From: Granulicella sp. UBA5172
GTDB lineage: Bacteria > Acidobacteriota > Terriglobia > Terriglobales > Acidobacteriaceae
DNA length: 19,357 nucleotides
Direction of reading: 5' to 3'
NCBI GenBank assembly: GCA_002413385.1
Contig: DHWW01000352.1
Location: 8,520-27,876 of the forward strand
Within the stretch, counting starts at the first letter, position 1. Each line of letters begins with the position of its first letter. Made by a program: the position numbers and the translations under genes. The notes under the pieces are model-generated. The model ran no database searches, had not been told where the DNA came from, and saw only the letters and a program-made list of their open reading frames with translations. Positions 1 to 7,330 of the stretch are shown here, piece by piece.

Positions 1-242
1 TTCAGCTTCGCTATCGTCTGGTCCACCGGATCGCCCGCCGGCACCATGATCCAGATCGCGCGCGGCGCCTGCAGATTCTTCACCAGGTCTTCCAGCGTGT
101 TCACGCCCACGGATCCCGCATCGTTGAGTCGCTGCACAGCGTCGGCGGAGAAATCAAATCCCACCACCTTATGGCCGGCGCGGTGCAAACGCTCCGCCAT
201 GTTCCCGCCCATCTTCCCCAACCCAATCAATCCCAGTTCCAT
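1..242 (-). CDS. gnd: 6-phosphogluconate dehydrogenase (decarboxylating), N-terminal part
   Basis: Only the first 80 codons are in the window; the gene continues past the left edge. The protein opens with a textbook dinucleotide-binding loop (residues 4-16, GLIGLGKMGGNMA), followed by an acidic beta-strand end (VVGFD) and the stretch IWIMVPAGDPVDQTI, typical of the NAD(P)-binding domain of the short (about 300-residue) bacterial 6-phosphogluconate dehydrogenases. The family oxidatively decarboxylates 6-phosphogluconate to ribulose 5-phosphate in the cytoplasm. The start is the ATG at 242, with a purine-rich GGAAGGG nine bases upstream. It is the last visible gene of the minus-strand series tkt, rpiA, SDR, gnd, which supports a pentose phosphate role. 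A related beta-hydroxyacid dehydrogenase is the alternative, but GLGKMGGNMA and the context favour Gnd. Confidence 0.88.
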   Translation of the reverse strand, partial: MELGLIGLGKMGGNMAERLHRAGHKVVGFDFSADAVQRLNDAGSVGVNTLEDLVKNLQAPRAIWIMVPAGDPVDQTIAKL

Positions 243-269
243 GTCAATATGCCCTTCCGCGCAAGGTGC

Positions 270-299
270 CACTTAGAGAGTAAATGCAATCGCTGTCAA
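270..299 (-). promoter_or_regulatory. Candidate promoter for gnd
   Basis: On the minus strand a perfect TTGACA lies at 299-294. After an 18-base spacer comes a weak -10-like TAAGTG (275-270). Initiation near 263 would leave a leader of about 20 bases containing the gnd ribosome binding site. Only the -35 box is convincing, so gnd may instead be read through from the upstream dehydrogenase gene. Confidence 0.25.
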
Positions 300-350
300 T
301 GCCCAGCGTCACTTCATTCAAGCCGGTTGAGAAAATCGATACTTTGAGGC

Positions 351-372
351 CGGGATCCCGCAACGGGTCCCG
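351..372 (-). terminator. Short GC-rich hairpin after the SDR gene
   Basis: Nine bases beyond the SDR stop codon the minus-strand RNA can fold CGGGA-CCCG-TTG-CGGG-A-TCCCG: five plus four GC-rich pairs, one bulged A and a three-base loop. No U-tract follows, so it may be a weak terminator, a processing or stability hairpin, or chance in GC-rich DNA. Confidence 0.28.
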
Positions 373-380
373 ATCGAGAT

Positions 381-1238
381 TCACTCGCCCTCAGGGAAAT
401 CCGCGCCCGACGTGGTCGCCTCCCACGTCGCCACGTCCTTCTGCAACGCCTCAATCTTGCCCTTCAGCCGAGCCAGCGTCATGCCGCCCAGCATCAGGTG
501 CAGGGGCGGATGTTCCGCCTCCACAGCTTTTACGATTGCCGCCGCCGCAAGCTTCGGATCGCCGCGCTGCTTGCCGTCCTGATCACTAAAATACGCCCGC
601 ATCTTGCCTGCCGTCGGTTCGTAATCCGCGATCCTGCACGCCGCCTCGCCTCCTGCGCGCCCCAGAAACTTCGTCCGAAACGGCCCCGGCTCCACAATCG
701 TCAATCCAATCCCCAGTGGCCCCACCTCCTGCGCCAGCGCCTCCGAAAGCCCTTCCACCGCGAACTTCGTCGCGTTATACATCCCAAATCCCGGCGTCGA
801 CACGAGCCCACCAATCGACGAAAGATTCACAACATGCCCCGTCCCCTGCTTCCGCATCTGCGGCAGCACCGCCTGCGTCACCCGGATCAGCCCAAACACA
901 TTGGTCTCAAACATCGGCCGAAACTCTTCCTCAGCCGACTCCTCCACGGCACCCACCATGCCGTAACCAGCATTGTTTACTAACACATCGATCCGCCCAA
1001 AGCGCGCCACCGCATCCGCCACAGCCCCATCCACCTGCGACTGCTTTGTCACATCCAGGGCAAGAATCAGCGCCGTCGCTGGATACGCCACCTCCAACTC
1101 CTTCAACTGCTCCACCTTGCGAGACGTGGCCACCACCATCGCGCCCAAACCCAGAAGATACTCCGCCAGCACCCGGCCAAAGCCCGCCGATGCTCCCGTA
1201 ATAAACCAAACTCGCTGTTGTACCTGATCAACACTCAT
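381..1238 (-). CDS. Short-chain dehydrogenase/reductase (classical SDR) of unknown substrate
   Basis: A 285-residue classical SDR. It has the cofactor loop TGASAGFG (residues 14-21), the adenine-contacting LDV (61-63), NNAG (88-91), and the catalytic Ser141, Tyr154 and Lys158 (YNATK). PGPFRT (184-189) follows. These predict an NAD(P)H-dependent cytoplasmic oxidoreductase of the sort often labelled oxidoreductase/SDR family; the substrate cannot be read from sequence. I chose the ATG at 1238 because the SDR fold begins a few residues later. A longer frame from a TTG at 1289 would add 17 residues without family resemblance and lies 9 bases after the rpiA stop. The gene sits between rpiA and gnd on the same strand, so it is probably co-transcribed with the pentose phosphate genes. 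No role in that pathway can be inferred from its residues. Confidence 0.88.
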   Translation of the reverse strand: MSVDQVQQRVWFITGASAGFGRVLAEYLLGLGAMVVATSRKVEQLKELEVAYPATALILALDVTKQSQVDGAVADAVARFGRIDVLVNNAGYGMVGAVEESAEEEFRPMFETNVFGLIRVTQAVLPQMRKQGTGHVVNLSSIGGLVSTPGFGMYNATKFAVEGLSEALAQEVGPLGIGLTIVEPGPFRTKFLGRAGGEAACRIADYEPTAGKMRAYFSDQDGKQRGDPKLAAAAIVKAVEAEHPPLHLMLGGMTLARLKGKIEALQKDVATWEATTSGADFPEGE

Positions 1239-1297
1239 AGAATTTTGGATGCGGAAAATCGTCAAACGACGCAAATCGCCCGCCGGCAACTCACTGT

Positions 1298-1987
1298 CTA
1301 CGGCAACATCTCCGTTACTCCCTCATCGCCGGCCACCAGCGCCACGCTCGCCATCCCCAGGAACAATCCATGCTCCACTACGCCTACAATTCCACGAATC
1401 TCCGCCGCCGTCACCTCCGGGTCTGCAATCTGCCCACAAGCGCAATCCAGAATGTAATTGTTCTCATCCGTCAGATACAGCGACCCATCCGCGTGGTGCC
1501 TCAGCTTCGGATGCAGCCCCAAATCTCCCAGCTTCTTCTCCACTAGCGGGAGCGCCATCTTTACCACCTCCACCGGCAGCGGAAACCGACCGAGCACCGG
1601 CACCACCTTGGTCGAATCCACCACAACAATAAATTTCTTCGCCGCGCTCGCCACAATCTTCTCCCGCAGCAGCGCCCCTCCTCCGCCCTTAATGAGAGCC
1701 AGCCCAGCGCCAGCCCCGGCGCAGACCTCATCAGCGCCGTCAATATATACATCCAGCTCCGGCAACTCCTCCAGGCTCACCACATCCATCCCCAGCGAGA
1801 GCCCCAGATCCCGGCTCGCATCACTCGACGCGACGCAGCGAATCTTCAGCCCCTCCTTCACTCGCTCCCCCAGCGCATGAATGAACTTCGTCGCGGTAGT
1901 CCCGGTCCCGAGCCCAACGGCCATGCCCTCTTCGACGAACTCCACCGCCCGCCGAGCAACCGCCCACTTCGCCTCATCCTGCGTCAT
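1298..1987 (-). CDS. rpiA: Ribose-5-phosphate isomerase A
   Basis: Interconverts ribose 5-phosphate and ribulose 5-phosphate. From the chosen start it is 229 residues, close to the 219 of E. coli RpiA. Family signatures are all present: the phosphate loop GLGTGTTA (25-32), SSDAS (54-58), DGADE (83-87, Asp83 and Asp86), KGGGGALLREK (100-110) with Lys100 and the expected catalytic base Glu109, and FPLPVEV. The start at 1987 is preferred because its N-terminus, MTQDEAKWAV, matches the beginning of E. coli RpiA (MTQDELKKAV) and an AGGGA lies upstream. An ATG at 2023 would add 12 residues (MDQRTEIRDGAP) with no ribosome binding site. The gene follows tkt and precedes the SDR with a 59-base gap. 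Confidence 0.95.
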   Translation of the reverse strand: MTQDEAKWAVARRAVEFVEEGMAVGLGTGTTATKFIHALGERVKEGLKIRCVASSDASRDLGLSLGMDVVSLEELPELDVYIDGADEVCAGAGAGLALIKGGGGALLREKIVASAAKKFIVVVDSTKVVPVLGRFPLPVEVVKMALPLVEKKLGDLGLHPKLRHHADGSLYLTDENNYILDCACGQIADPEVTAAEIRGIVGVVEHGLFLGMASVALVAGDEGVTEMLP

Positions 1988-1997
1988 CGGAGCACCA

Positions 1998-2002
1998 TCC
2001 CT
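1998..2002 (-). promoter_or_regulatory. Ribosome binding site supporting the internal rpiA start
   Basis: AGGGA on the minus strand, ten bases before the ATG at 1987. It decides between the two in-frame ATGs of rpiA, since nothing Shine-Dalgarno-like precedes the one at 2023. The spacing is slightly long. Confidence 0.4.
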
Positions 2003-2029
2003 AATTTCTGTTCGCTGATCCATGTAGTT

Positions 2030-2089
2030 CAGGGTCTTAGCCGCGGGCCCTCAATCGGCGAGGAAAGAAGGCCCACGGCTAAAACCCTG
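2030..2089 (-). repeat. 23-bp imperfect inverted repeat (RNA hairpin) between tkt and rpiA
   Basis: Arms 2030-2052 and 2067-2089 enclose a 14-base loop. Twenty positions pair by Watson-Crick. The three exceptions (2036/2083, 2044/2075, 2050/2069) are all C opposite A on the plus strand, which become G-U wobble pairs in minus-strand RNA. The hairpin is therefore fully paired only in the tkt-rpiA transcript. No U-tract follows. It could be a REP-like dispersed element, an mRNA-stability structure protecting the 3' end of tkt, or a regulator of rpiA translation. If rpiA began at 2023 the stem would end six bases before it. Confidence 0.7.
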
Positions 2090-2103
2090 TCTACCTGGCA
2101 AGG

Positions 2104-2132
2104 AAGGCGGCGGTCGTACAAACCGCCGCCTT
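2104..2132 (-). terminator. GC-rich hairpin just after tkt
   Basis: A perfect 11-bp stem (AAGGCGGCGGT against ACCGCCGCCTT) with a 7-base loop, nine bases past the tkt stop codon. In minus-strand RNA it is followed by CCTTGCC rather than a run of U. It may therefore be a weak or partial terminator letting some transcription into rpiA, or a 3' stabilising hairpin. Confidence 0.55.
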
Positions 2133-2141
2133 CACTACCCT

Positions 2142-4139
2142 CTACTTCTTCACAAGCTTCTTCGCGTGCTCCACAACATTTCCTACCGAAATCCCCAGCT
2201 TTTCCAGAACAATCGGTCCTGGCGCCGAAGCACCAAAGCGGTCAATCCCGATCGCCACGCCATCACGGCCGATGTACTTCCACCAGCCCATCGTAGCGCC
2301 AGCCTCAACCGAAATTTTGGGAACGCCATGCGGGAAGATCGACATCTTGTACTCTTCCGTCTGCTCCTCAAAGATCTTGAAGCTCGGCATCGAAACAACC
2401 GTCGCGTTGATCCCGGCAGCCTTCAGTTCGAGCGCGGCCTTCATCACCACCTCGACCTCGGATCCCGTCGCTACCAGCACAATGTCCTTGCCAAATGCCT
2501 CGAGCACATAAGCGCCTTTGCGCGCTCCCTCGAATACCTTGTACTTCGCAGCATCCAGGACCGGCAGGTCCTGCCGGCTCAGCGCCATGAAGCACGAACT
2601 CTTGCGCTCCAGAGCCAACTGCCAGCAAGCCGCCGTCTCGTTCGCATCCGCCGGACGAAAATCCGTCAGGTGCGGAATCACGCGCAAGCTCATCAGGTGC
2701 TCGACCGGCTGATGCGTCGGGCCATCCTCGCCCAACCCAACCGAATCATGCGTAAAGATATACAGCGAGTGCGTACCCATCAACGCGCCCATGCGCATCG
2801 CCGAACGGCAATAATCGCTGAACGTAAAGAACGTCGACCCGAACGGAATCAGCCCTCCGTGCGCTGCCATTCCATTCACCGCCGCCATCATTCCAAACTC
2901 TCGCACGCCAAAGAAAACATTGCGCCCAACCGGGTCCACGTGGAAGCTGGGCGAGTCCTTGAAGATGGTCTTCGTCGAAGCCGTGAGATCGGCCGCGCCG
3001 CCAAACAACTCCGGCACCACGCCCGCCACAGCATTCAAGATCACCTGCCCGGCATTACGCGTGGCCACAGCCTTCTCGGTCCCGAACGTCGGAATCGCCT
3101 TCTCCCAACCCTCGGCCAGCTTGCGGGCCGCCGTTCGCTCATACTGCTCGCCCAGCGTCGGATACGCCTTCTTGAAGGCGTCAAACCTCGCCTGCCACGC
3201 AGCTTGCTCCTTCTTGCCCTTCTCGACTGCCTGCAGCCAGTTCTTCCCCGCCTCTTCCGGCACGTAGAAGCTCTTATCCTCCGGGAACCCGAGATTCCGC
3301 TTGGTCTCCTTCGTCGCCTCCACACCCAGCGCTTCGCCATGCACCTTGTTCGTGCCGGCCTTGGGGCTGCCATAGCCAATCACGGTCCGCACGCGAATCA
3401 GCGTCGGCTTCTTCGTCTCCGCCTTGGCTGCCTTGATCGCCTCTTCAATCGCGACCAGGTCATTGCCGTCATGCACCATCAGGACCTGCCAGTGGTACGC
3501 CTCGAAGCGCTTGGTCACGTCTTCGGTGTAGCTCAGGTCCGTCGGCCCATCGAGCGAAATCAAATTGTCGTCATAGAGCACAATCAGCTTGCCCAGACCC
3601 AGCGTCCCCGCCAGCGAAGCCGACTCGTGGCTGATGCCCTCCATCAAATCGCCATCGCCGCACAGGACATACGTGTGATGATCCACCGGCGTGTGATTCT
3701 CATGGTTGTACACGGCGGCGAGATGCTTCTCGGCAATCGCCTCTCCAACGGCCATCGCAAAGCCCTGCCCCAACGGCCCCGTGGTCACCTCGACGCCCGG
3801 CGTATCGCCCAACTCCGGATGCCCCGGCGTCTCCGATCCCCACTGCCGGAACTGCTTCAACTGCGAAATCGGCAGGTTATATCCCGTCAAATGCAACACG
3901 CCATAAAGCAGCGCCGACGCATGCCCATTCGACAAGATGAACCGGTCCCGGTCCGACCACAACGGGTCCGTCGGGTTGTACTTCATCACCTTGTGGTACA
4001 GCAGGTAAGCGATCGGAGCGCAGCCCAACGGCGCTCCCGGATGCCCACTATTGGCGGCTTGCACCTGGTCAACGGCCAGAAACCGCAGTGTGTTGATAGA
4101 TAGCTGATCCAGTTCATCTTGCTGCTGCTTGTCGGTCAT
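2142..4139 (-). CDS. tkt: Transketolase
   Basis: A full-length 665-residue transketolase (E. coli TktA is 663). This thiamine-diphosphate enzyme moves two-carbon ketol units between sugar phosphates in the non-oxidative pentose phosphate pathway. Visible hallmarks are the substrate and cofactor histidines His33 (SGHPGAPLG), His73 (SNGHASALLY) and His107 (TPGHPE). The ThDP/metal motif is GDGDLMEG (161-168) with Asn192 of DDNLIS. The pyrimidine domain carries DSVGLGEDGPTHQPVEHL, and the C-terminal domain carries VATGSEVEVV. The ATG at 4139 has GAGG/AGGA about ten bases upstream. It is the first gene of the minus-strand series with rpiA, SDR and gnd; hairpins at 2104-2132 and 2030-2089 separate it from rpiA. 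No confident promoter was found in 4140-4320. Confidence 0.97.
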   Translation of the reverse strand: MTDKQQQDELDQLSINTLRFLAVDQVQAANSGHPGAPLGCAPIAYLLYHKVMKYNPTDPLWSDRDRFILSNGHASALLYGVLHLTGYNLPISQLKQFRQWGSETPGHPELGDTPGVEVTTGPLGQGFAMAVGEAIAEKHLAAVYNHENHTPVDHHTYVLCGDGDLMEGISHESASLAGTLGLGKLIVLYDDNLISLDGPTDLSYTEDVTKRFEAYHWQVLMVHDGNDLVAIEEAIKAAKAETKKPTLIRVRTVIGYGSPKAGTNKVHGEALGVEATKETKRNLGFPEDKSFYVPEEAGKNWLQAVEKGKKEQAAWQARFDAFKKAYPTLGEQYERTAARKLAEGWEKAIPTFGTEKAVATRNAGQVILNAVAGVVPELFGGAADLTASTKTIFKDSPSFHVDPVGRNVFFGVREFGMMAAVNGMAAHGGLIPFGSTFFTFSDYCRSAMRMGALMGTHSLYIFTHDSVGLGEDGPTHQPVEHLMSLRVIPHLTDFRPADANETAACWQLALERKSSCFMALSRQDLPVLDAAKYKVFEGARKGAYVLEAFGKDIVLVATGSEVEVVMKAALELKAAGINATVVSMPSFKIFEEQTEEYKMSIFPHGVPKISVEAGATMGWWKYIGRDGVAIGIDRFGASAPGPIVLEKLGISVGNVVEHAKKLVKK

Positions 4140-4320
4140 TCCTGTCCTCGAAAGAAAAGTACGCTACAGCCACATTGCGCCCCACTACCCATCAGGTGCG
4201 CGGCCCCAATTACACATAGCTCTACCAAGTGTACTCGCCGCAATGTGAATCCGCAGTCAATCCCACCCCAGGAGTGTCTGAGCAGCGCTCTGCAGGTTCG
4301 ACCACACAGGGTCTCCGTAA

Positions 4321-4356
4321 GTGGCAGCCAGCCCAAGAAGTGGCAGCCAGCCCAAG
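4321..4356 (+). repeat. Two tandem copies of a 19-bp unit upstream of mtgA
   Basis: GTGGCAGCCAGCCCAAGAA occurs at 4321-4339 and its first 17 bases again at 4340-4356. It lies 25 bases before the chosen mtgA start. A slippage duplication is the simplest explanation. The rest of the tkt-mtgA intergenic region (4140-4380) shows nothing else recognisable. Confidence 0.6.
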
Positions 4357-4380
4357 CGATTATGCTCAAATGTGACCGCC

Positions 4381-5079
4381 ATGCCAAATCCACGCACACA
4401 GACTCCTCTTCGGAGGGGTTCTCTCCGATCCATTGTTCGATGGCTGGTCCTCGGTCTGGTGCTTCTTTGGTCGCTTGCCGCACTGAGCCTCATGGCTGCT
4501 CGATGGATCGACCCGCCAACCACCGCCGTGCAGATCCAGCGCCGCGTGCAGGCCTGGATTCACCATAAGCCCTATCAAAAGCGCTACCAATTCATTCCGC
4601 TCAGCCAGATCTCCCCCGACTTCCAGCACGCTGTGATCGCTGCGGAGGACGCGCGCTTCTACCAGCACCATGGGTTCGATTGGCACGCGATCCAGATCGC
4701 AGCCGAAGGCGATATGAAAGGTGGTCGCATTCGCGGAGGTTCCACCCTTACGCAGCAGCTCGTCAAAAACCTTTTCTTCGGAACGGGCCGCTCCTTTTTG
4801 CGCAAGGGCGTGGAGTTCACACTGGTGCCGGTCGCAGAATTGGTTCTCGGCAAGCGTCGCATTCTGGAGCTCTACCTCAATGTGGTCGAGTGGGGCCCTG
4901 GGGTGTATGGAGCAGAGGCTGCGAGTCATTACTACGACAGGACCTCGGCGCGGAGTATCGGCCGCAAACAGGCAGCCCAGCTCGCCGCGATCTTGCCCGC
5001 TCCGCTCAAGCGCCGGCCCGAGCGCATGAATCGGTACAGCGGTCTCATCCTTGAGCGCATGCGCCAGATGGGTTGGTGA
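4381..5079 (+). CDS. mtgA: Monofunctional biosynthetic peptidoglycan transglycosylase (GT51)
   Basis: Polymerises lipid II into glycan strands at the outer face of the inner membrane. From ATG 4381 it is 232 residues (E. coli MtgA is 242). A positively charged N-terminus (RRGSLRSIVR) precedes one membrane anchor (about 19-39). All GT51 motifs follow: AAEDARFYQHHGFD (87-100) with catalytic Glu89, RGGSTLTQQLVKNLFF (118-133), and the RKGVEF...KRRILELYLNVVEWGPGVYGAE region (141-180). There is no transpeptidase domain, so it is not a class A PBP. The same frame is open from a GTG at 4321 inside the tandem repeat; those 20 extra residues look unlike family N-termini. The ribosome binding site is weak at either start. 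trhO follows after 36 bases on the same strand and may be co-transcribed. Confidence 0.92.
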   Translation: MPNPRTQTPLRRGSLRSIVRWLVLGLVLLWSLAALSLMAARWIDPPTTAVQIQRRVQAWIHHKPYQKRYQFIPLSQISPDFQHAVIAAEDARFYQHHGFDWHAIQIAAEGDMKGGRIRGGSTLTQQLVKNLFFGTGRSFLRKGVEFTLVPVAELVLGKRRILELYLNVVEWGPGVYGAEAASHYYDRTSARSIGRKQAAQLAAILPAPLKRRPERMNRYSGLILERMRQMGW

Positions 5080-5115
5080 TCGCAACCCATCCTCCGCAGC
5101 TACACTAAAGCAAGC

Positions 5116-5859
5116 ATGTATACCGTCGCCGCCTACTACCGCTTTCTCGCGCTGGCCGATCCCTCGGGTCTCCGTGACGAACTGCGCGCCACCTTCACCG
5201 CGACCGATCTCCTGGGCACCACCTTGGTCGCCCCCGAAGGAATCAACGGCACCATGGCCGGCTCGCCCGCCACCATCGACCACCTCCTCAACTTCCTCGC
5301 CGAGCGCACCGGCCTCAGCCGCTCCGAAGTCAAATTCTCGGCCTCCGAAGCTCCACCCTTCCGCCGCCTCAAGTTCAAACTCAAGCGCGAGATCATTACC
5401 TTTCGCAACGCCACCGTCGACACCAACCACCCCGGCCAATACGTCGATCCCAAGGAATGGAACGCCCTCCTCGCCGACCCCGAAGTCCTGCTCCTCGACA
5501 CCCGCAACACCTACGAGACCGCGATCGGCACCTTCACCGGAGCCGTCACTCCCCCACTCAACACCTTCTCTGACTTCTCCGACTACGTCCGCGAACACCT
5601 CGACCCAACCAGGCATCGCAAAGTCGCCATGTTCTGCACTGGCGGTATCCGCTGCGAAAAGGCATCGGCCTACATGCTGCAGCAGGGGTTCCCCGAGGTC
5701 TACCACCTGAAGGGCGGCATCCTCAAATACCTCGAAGAAGTTCCCTCCGCATCGAGCCAATGGCAAGGCGCCTGCTACATCTTCGATGAACGAGTCTCCG
5801 TGGGATCTGGTTGCAATTGGACTCATTCTTCGGCTGATTCTGATTCGTCGATAGAGTAG
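5116..5859 (+). CDS. trhO: tRNA uridine(34) hydroxylase / rhodanese-domain protein (TrhO, YceA family)
   Basis: TrhO installs the 5-hydroxyl on wobble uridine 34 of certain tRNAs, independently of prephenate. The 247-residue protein has the N-terminal acylphosphatase-like UPF0176 domain (LLGTTLVAPEGINGTMAG, 32-49; RRLKFKLKREI, 83-93). It then has a rhodanese domain with LLLDTRN (125-131) and the active-site loop CTGGIRCEKA (174-183, Cys174 and Cys180), followed by LKGGILKYLEE and QWQGACYIFDERVSVG. It is about 100 residues shorter than E. coli TrhO: after ERVSVG it ends in a Ser/Asp-rich tail (SSADSDSSIE) and lacks the usual distal cysteine-rich region. Short versions exist in other bacteria, so it is probably functional. 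The ribosome binding site is weak. Confidence 0.9.
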   Translation: MYTVAAYYRFLALADPSGLRDELRATFTATDLLGTTLVAPEGINGTMAGSPATIDHLLNFLAERTGLSRSEVKFSASEAPPFRRLKFKLKREIITFRNATVDTNHPGQYVDPKEWNALLADPEVLLLDTRNTYETAIGTFTGAVTPPLNTFSDFSDYVREHLDPTRHRKVAMFCTGGIRCEKASAYMLQQGFPEVYHLKGGILKYLEEVPSASSQWQGACYIFDERVSVGSGCNWTHSSADSDSSIE

Positions 5860-6155
5860 GCGCGGAGCCGGACGAGTTCAGAACAGCATGGTCGGTTATT
5901 TGACGCAGGAGCAGCGTGTTCCGGTAGGATCACCCGCTGCTCGCGATTCGTCTTCGGACCGATGGAGTTCTTCAGTCGTTGGATGCGGGGCTGGACAAGG
6001 CTACGGGCCGTCGTTCGGTCGATGGTGGGGTATAGCCGCGAGGATCGCGGCAAACGCGAGATTGTGCGCATGGCGGGCAATGCGGTGGAATAGGCGGGAA
6101 TTGAGAGAGGTTTGCTCATGCTAGAGTCGAAATACTGGAACGCTTTGGGCTCACG
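5860..6155. other. Gene-free stretch between trhO and the acyltransferase gene
   Basis: These 296 bases hold no convincing gene. A minus-strand open frame (5823-6290) crosses the stretch but overlaps both flanking genes and has a composition typical of an antisense frame. An 8-bp inverted repeat (GAGCAGCG at 5909-5916, CGCTGCTC at 5935-5942) is the only structure seen. No convincing sigma-70 promoter was found, although the acyltransferase promoter must presumably be here or further upstream. Confidence 0.45.
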
Positions 6156-7313
6156 ATGACAGAAGAGACACAATCTATCAAGCACGATTCGGCAGCGGAG
6201 AGTGCGGCAAACCACGGGAAGCGAAGCGCGTATATTCCTACGCTTGATGGTTGGCGCGCGATCGCTATTTTGTGGGTTGTAGAAAGCCACAATCAGTTGT
6301 TGACTGTGGGTGGGATATCAAACCAGTGGATTCGATTCAATGGGAACCTCGGTGTGCAGCTGTTCTTCGCATTGAGTGGCATGCTCATCTGTGGACGGCT
6401 GCTGGATGAGGAGCAACGCTTTGGCGGCATCTCTCTCCGCAGTTTCTATACGCGACGTCTGTTTCGTATTCAGCCTGCAGCGCTGACGTATCTGGCGGTT
6501 ATCTGCGTGCTGATGCTGATCGGATGGATCCGTCCGGTATGGTCCGCGGTCGCTGGCGCTACGCTGATGGTTCGCGACGTTTGGCCATGGAACGCCCCGA
6601 ACTGGCAGACCGCGCATTTCTGGAGTCTTGCCGTGGAAGAGCACTTCTATCTGTTCTTCCCAGGTTTTCTGGTGCTTTGCCGTCGTTACCGAGTGGCGCT
6701 CACGAGCATGATGGTTGTGGCCCTGGAGTTTTGGAGGATCTATGTTCTTCATACGCCGCGACTGCAGAAATATGCGATGGAGCTTTATCTTCGCAGCGAC
6801 ATGGTGACCGGCGGAATTCTCCTGGGCTGCGTTTTTGCGCTTGCGCTGAGACGGATACGAATCCGTACGCTTGCCAAGTCGTATCTCTATCCATGGGTGG
6901 CCTTGCTGTATACAGCTGCTGTATTTGCGAGGCTGATACTTCATCACTCGCGTAGCGATCATGCGCTGCTGATCACGGTGTATCCGATTTTGATTGCGGC
7001 GACCATGCTGCATCCTGAATCGTTGACCAGCCGTATTCTGGAGCTTGCGCCGCTACGGTTCATCGGACGAATCTCCTATAGCTTGTACCTTTGGCAGATG
7101 CTTTTTTTCAATCCGCTGGTAGTGCCGAAGCCGGGTAGTTTTCACTCCCATACCGTGCTGTGCTGGTGCGCCGCTTTTGCCTGTGCGATTGCTAGTTACT
7201 ACCTGATCGAGACGCCGCTGATTCGGCGGGGGCATAAAATTGCCAGGCGGTTCGACTTACAGGAGTTGGATCAGCATCGGAACATGGCTGCTGCTGTGAC
7301 TGCGGAGGCTTAG
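6156..7313 (+). CDS. Integral-membrane acyltransferase 3 family protein (OafA/YrhL type)
   Basis: A 385-residue polytopic membrane protein of the acyltransferase-3 family, which moves acyl (often acetyl) groups onto extracytoplasmic sugars of O-antigen, exopolysaccharide, peptidoglycan or glycolipids. The first-helix motif LDGWRAIAILWVVESH (30-45) carries the conserved Arg34 and His45. SGMLI (74-78), RRLFRIQP (100-107), FWSLAVEEHFYLFFP (155-169; Glu161/Glu162) and the late helix GRISYSLYLWQM are all family landmarks. Around ten hydrophobic segments are visible and there is no C-terminal SGNH domain. The acceptor sugar cannot be predicted. Base composition is visibly AT-richer than the neighbours (about 50% GC in a sampled line, against about 65% in cysS), which hints at later acquisition. 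It converges on cysS with a 17-base gap and no visible terminator. Confidence 0.9.
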   Translation: MTEETQSIKHDSAAESAANHGKRSAYIPTLDGWRAIAILWVVESHNQLLTVGGISNQWIRFNGNLGVQLFFALSGMLICGRLLDEEQRFGGISLRSFYTRRLFRIQPAALTYLAVICVLMLIGWIRPVWSAVAGATLMVRDVWPWNAPNWQTAHFWSLAVEEHFYLFFPGFLVLCRRYRVALTSMMVVALEFWRIYVLHTPRLQKYAMELYLRSDMVTGGILLGCVFALALRRIRIRTLAKSYLYPWVALLYTAAVFARLILHHSRSDHALLITVYPILIAATMLHPESLTSRILELAPLRFIGRISYSLYLWQMLFFNPLVVPKPGSFHSHTVLCWCAAFACAIASYYLIETPLIRRGHKIARRFDLQELDQHRNMAAAVTAEA

Positions 7314-7330
7314 CGGTCGGCTTGGCGCGC

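Noticed and set aside
2166..4103. A 645-codon open frame on the plus strand
   Set aside because: It is exactly antisense to tkt, is rich in Arg/His/Leu from reverse-complemented codons and has no family motif.
4321..4356. CRISPR-like repeat
   Set aside because: Only two directly adjacent copies with no spacers; simple tandem duplication.
4366..5826. A 486-codon minus-strand frame across mtgA and trhO
   Set aside because: Spans two well-recognised plus-strand genes and is Glu/Gly/Val-rich in the way antisense frames in GC-rich DNA are.
6135..6149. A sigma-54-like TGGAAC...GGGC element before the acyltransferase
   Set aside because: It lacks the TTGC -12 box and lies seven bases from the start codon, so transcription would start inside the gene.
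5823..6290. A 155-codon minus-strand frame over the gene-free stretch
   Set aside because: Overlaps the ends of both trhO and the acyltransferase, has no recognisable domain, and its composition looks random.
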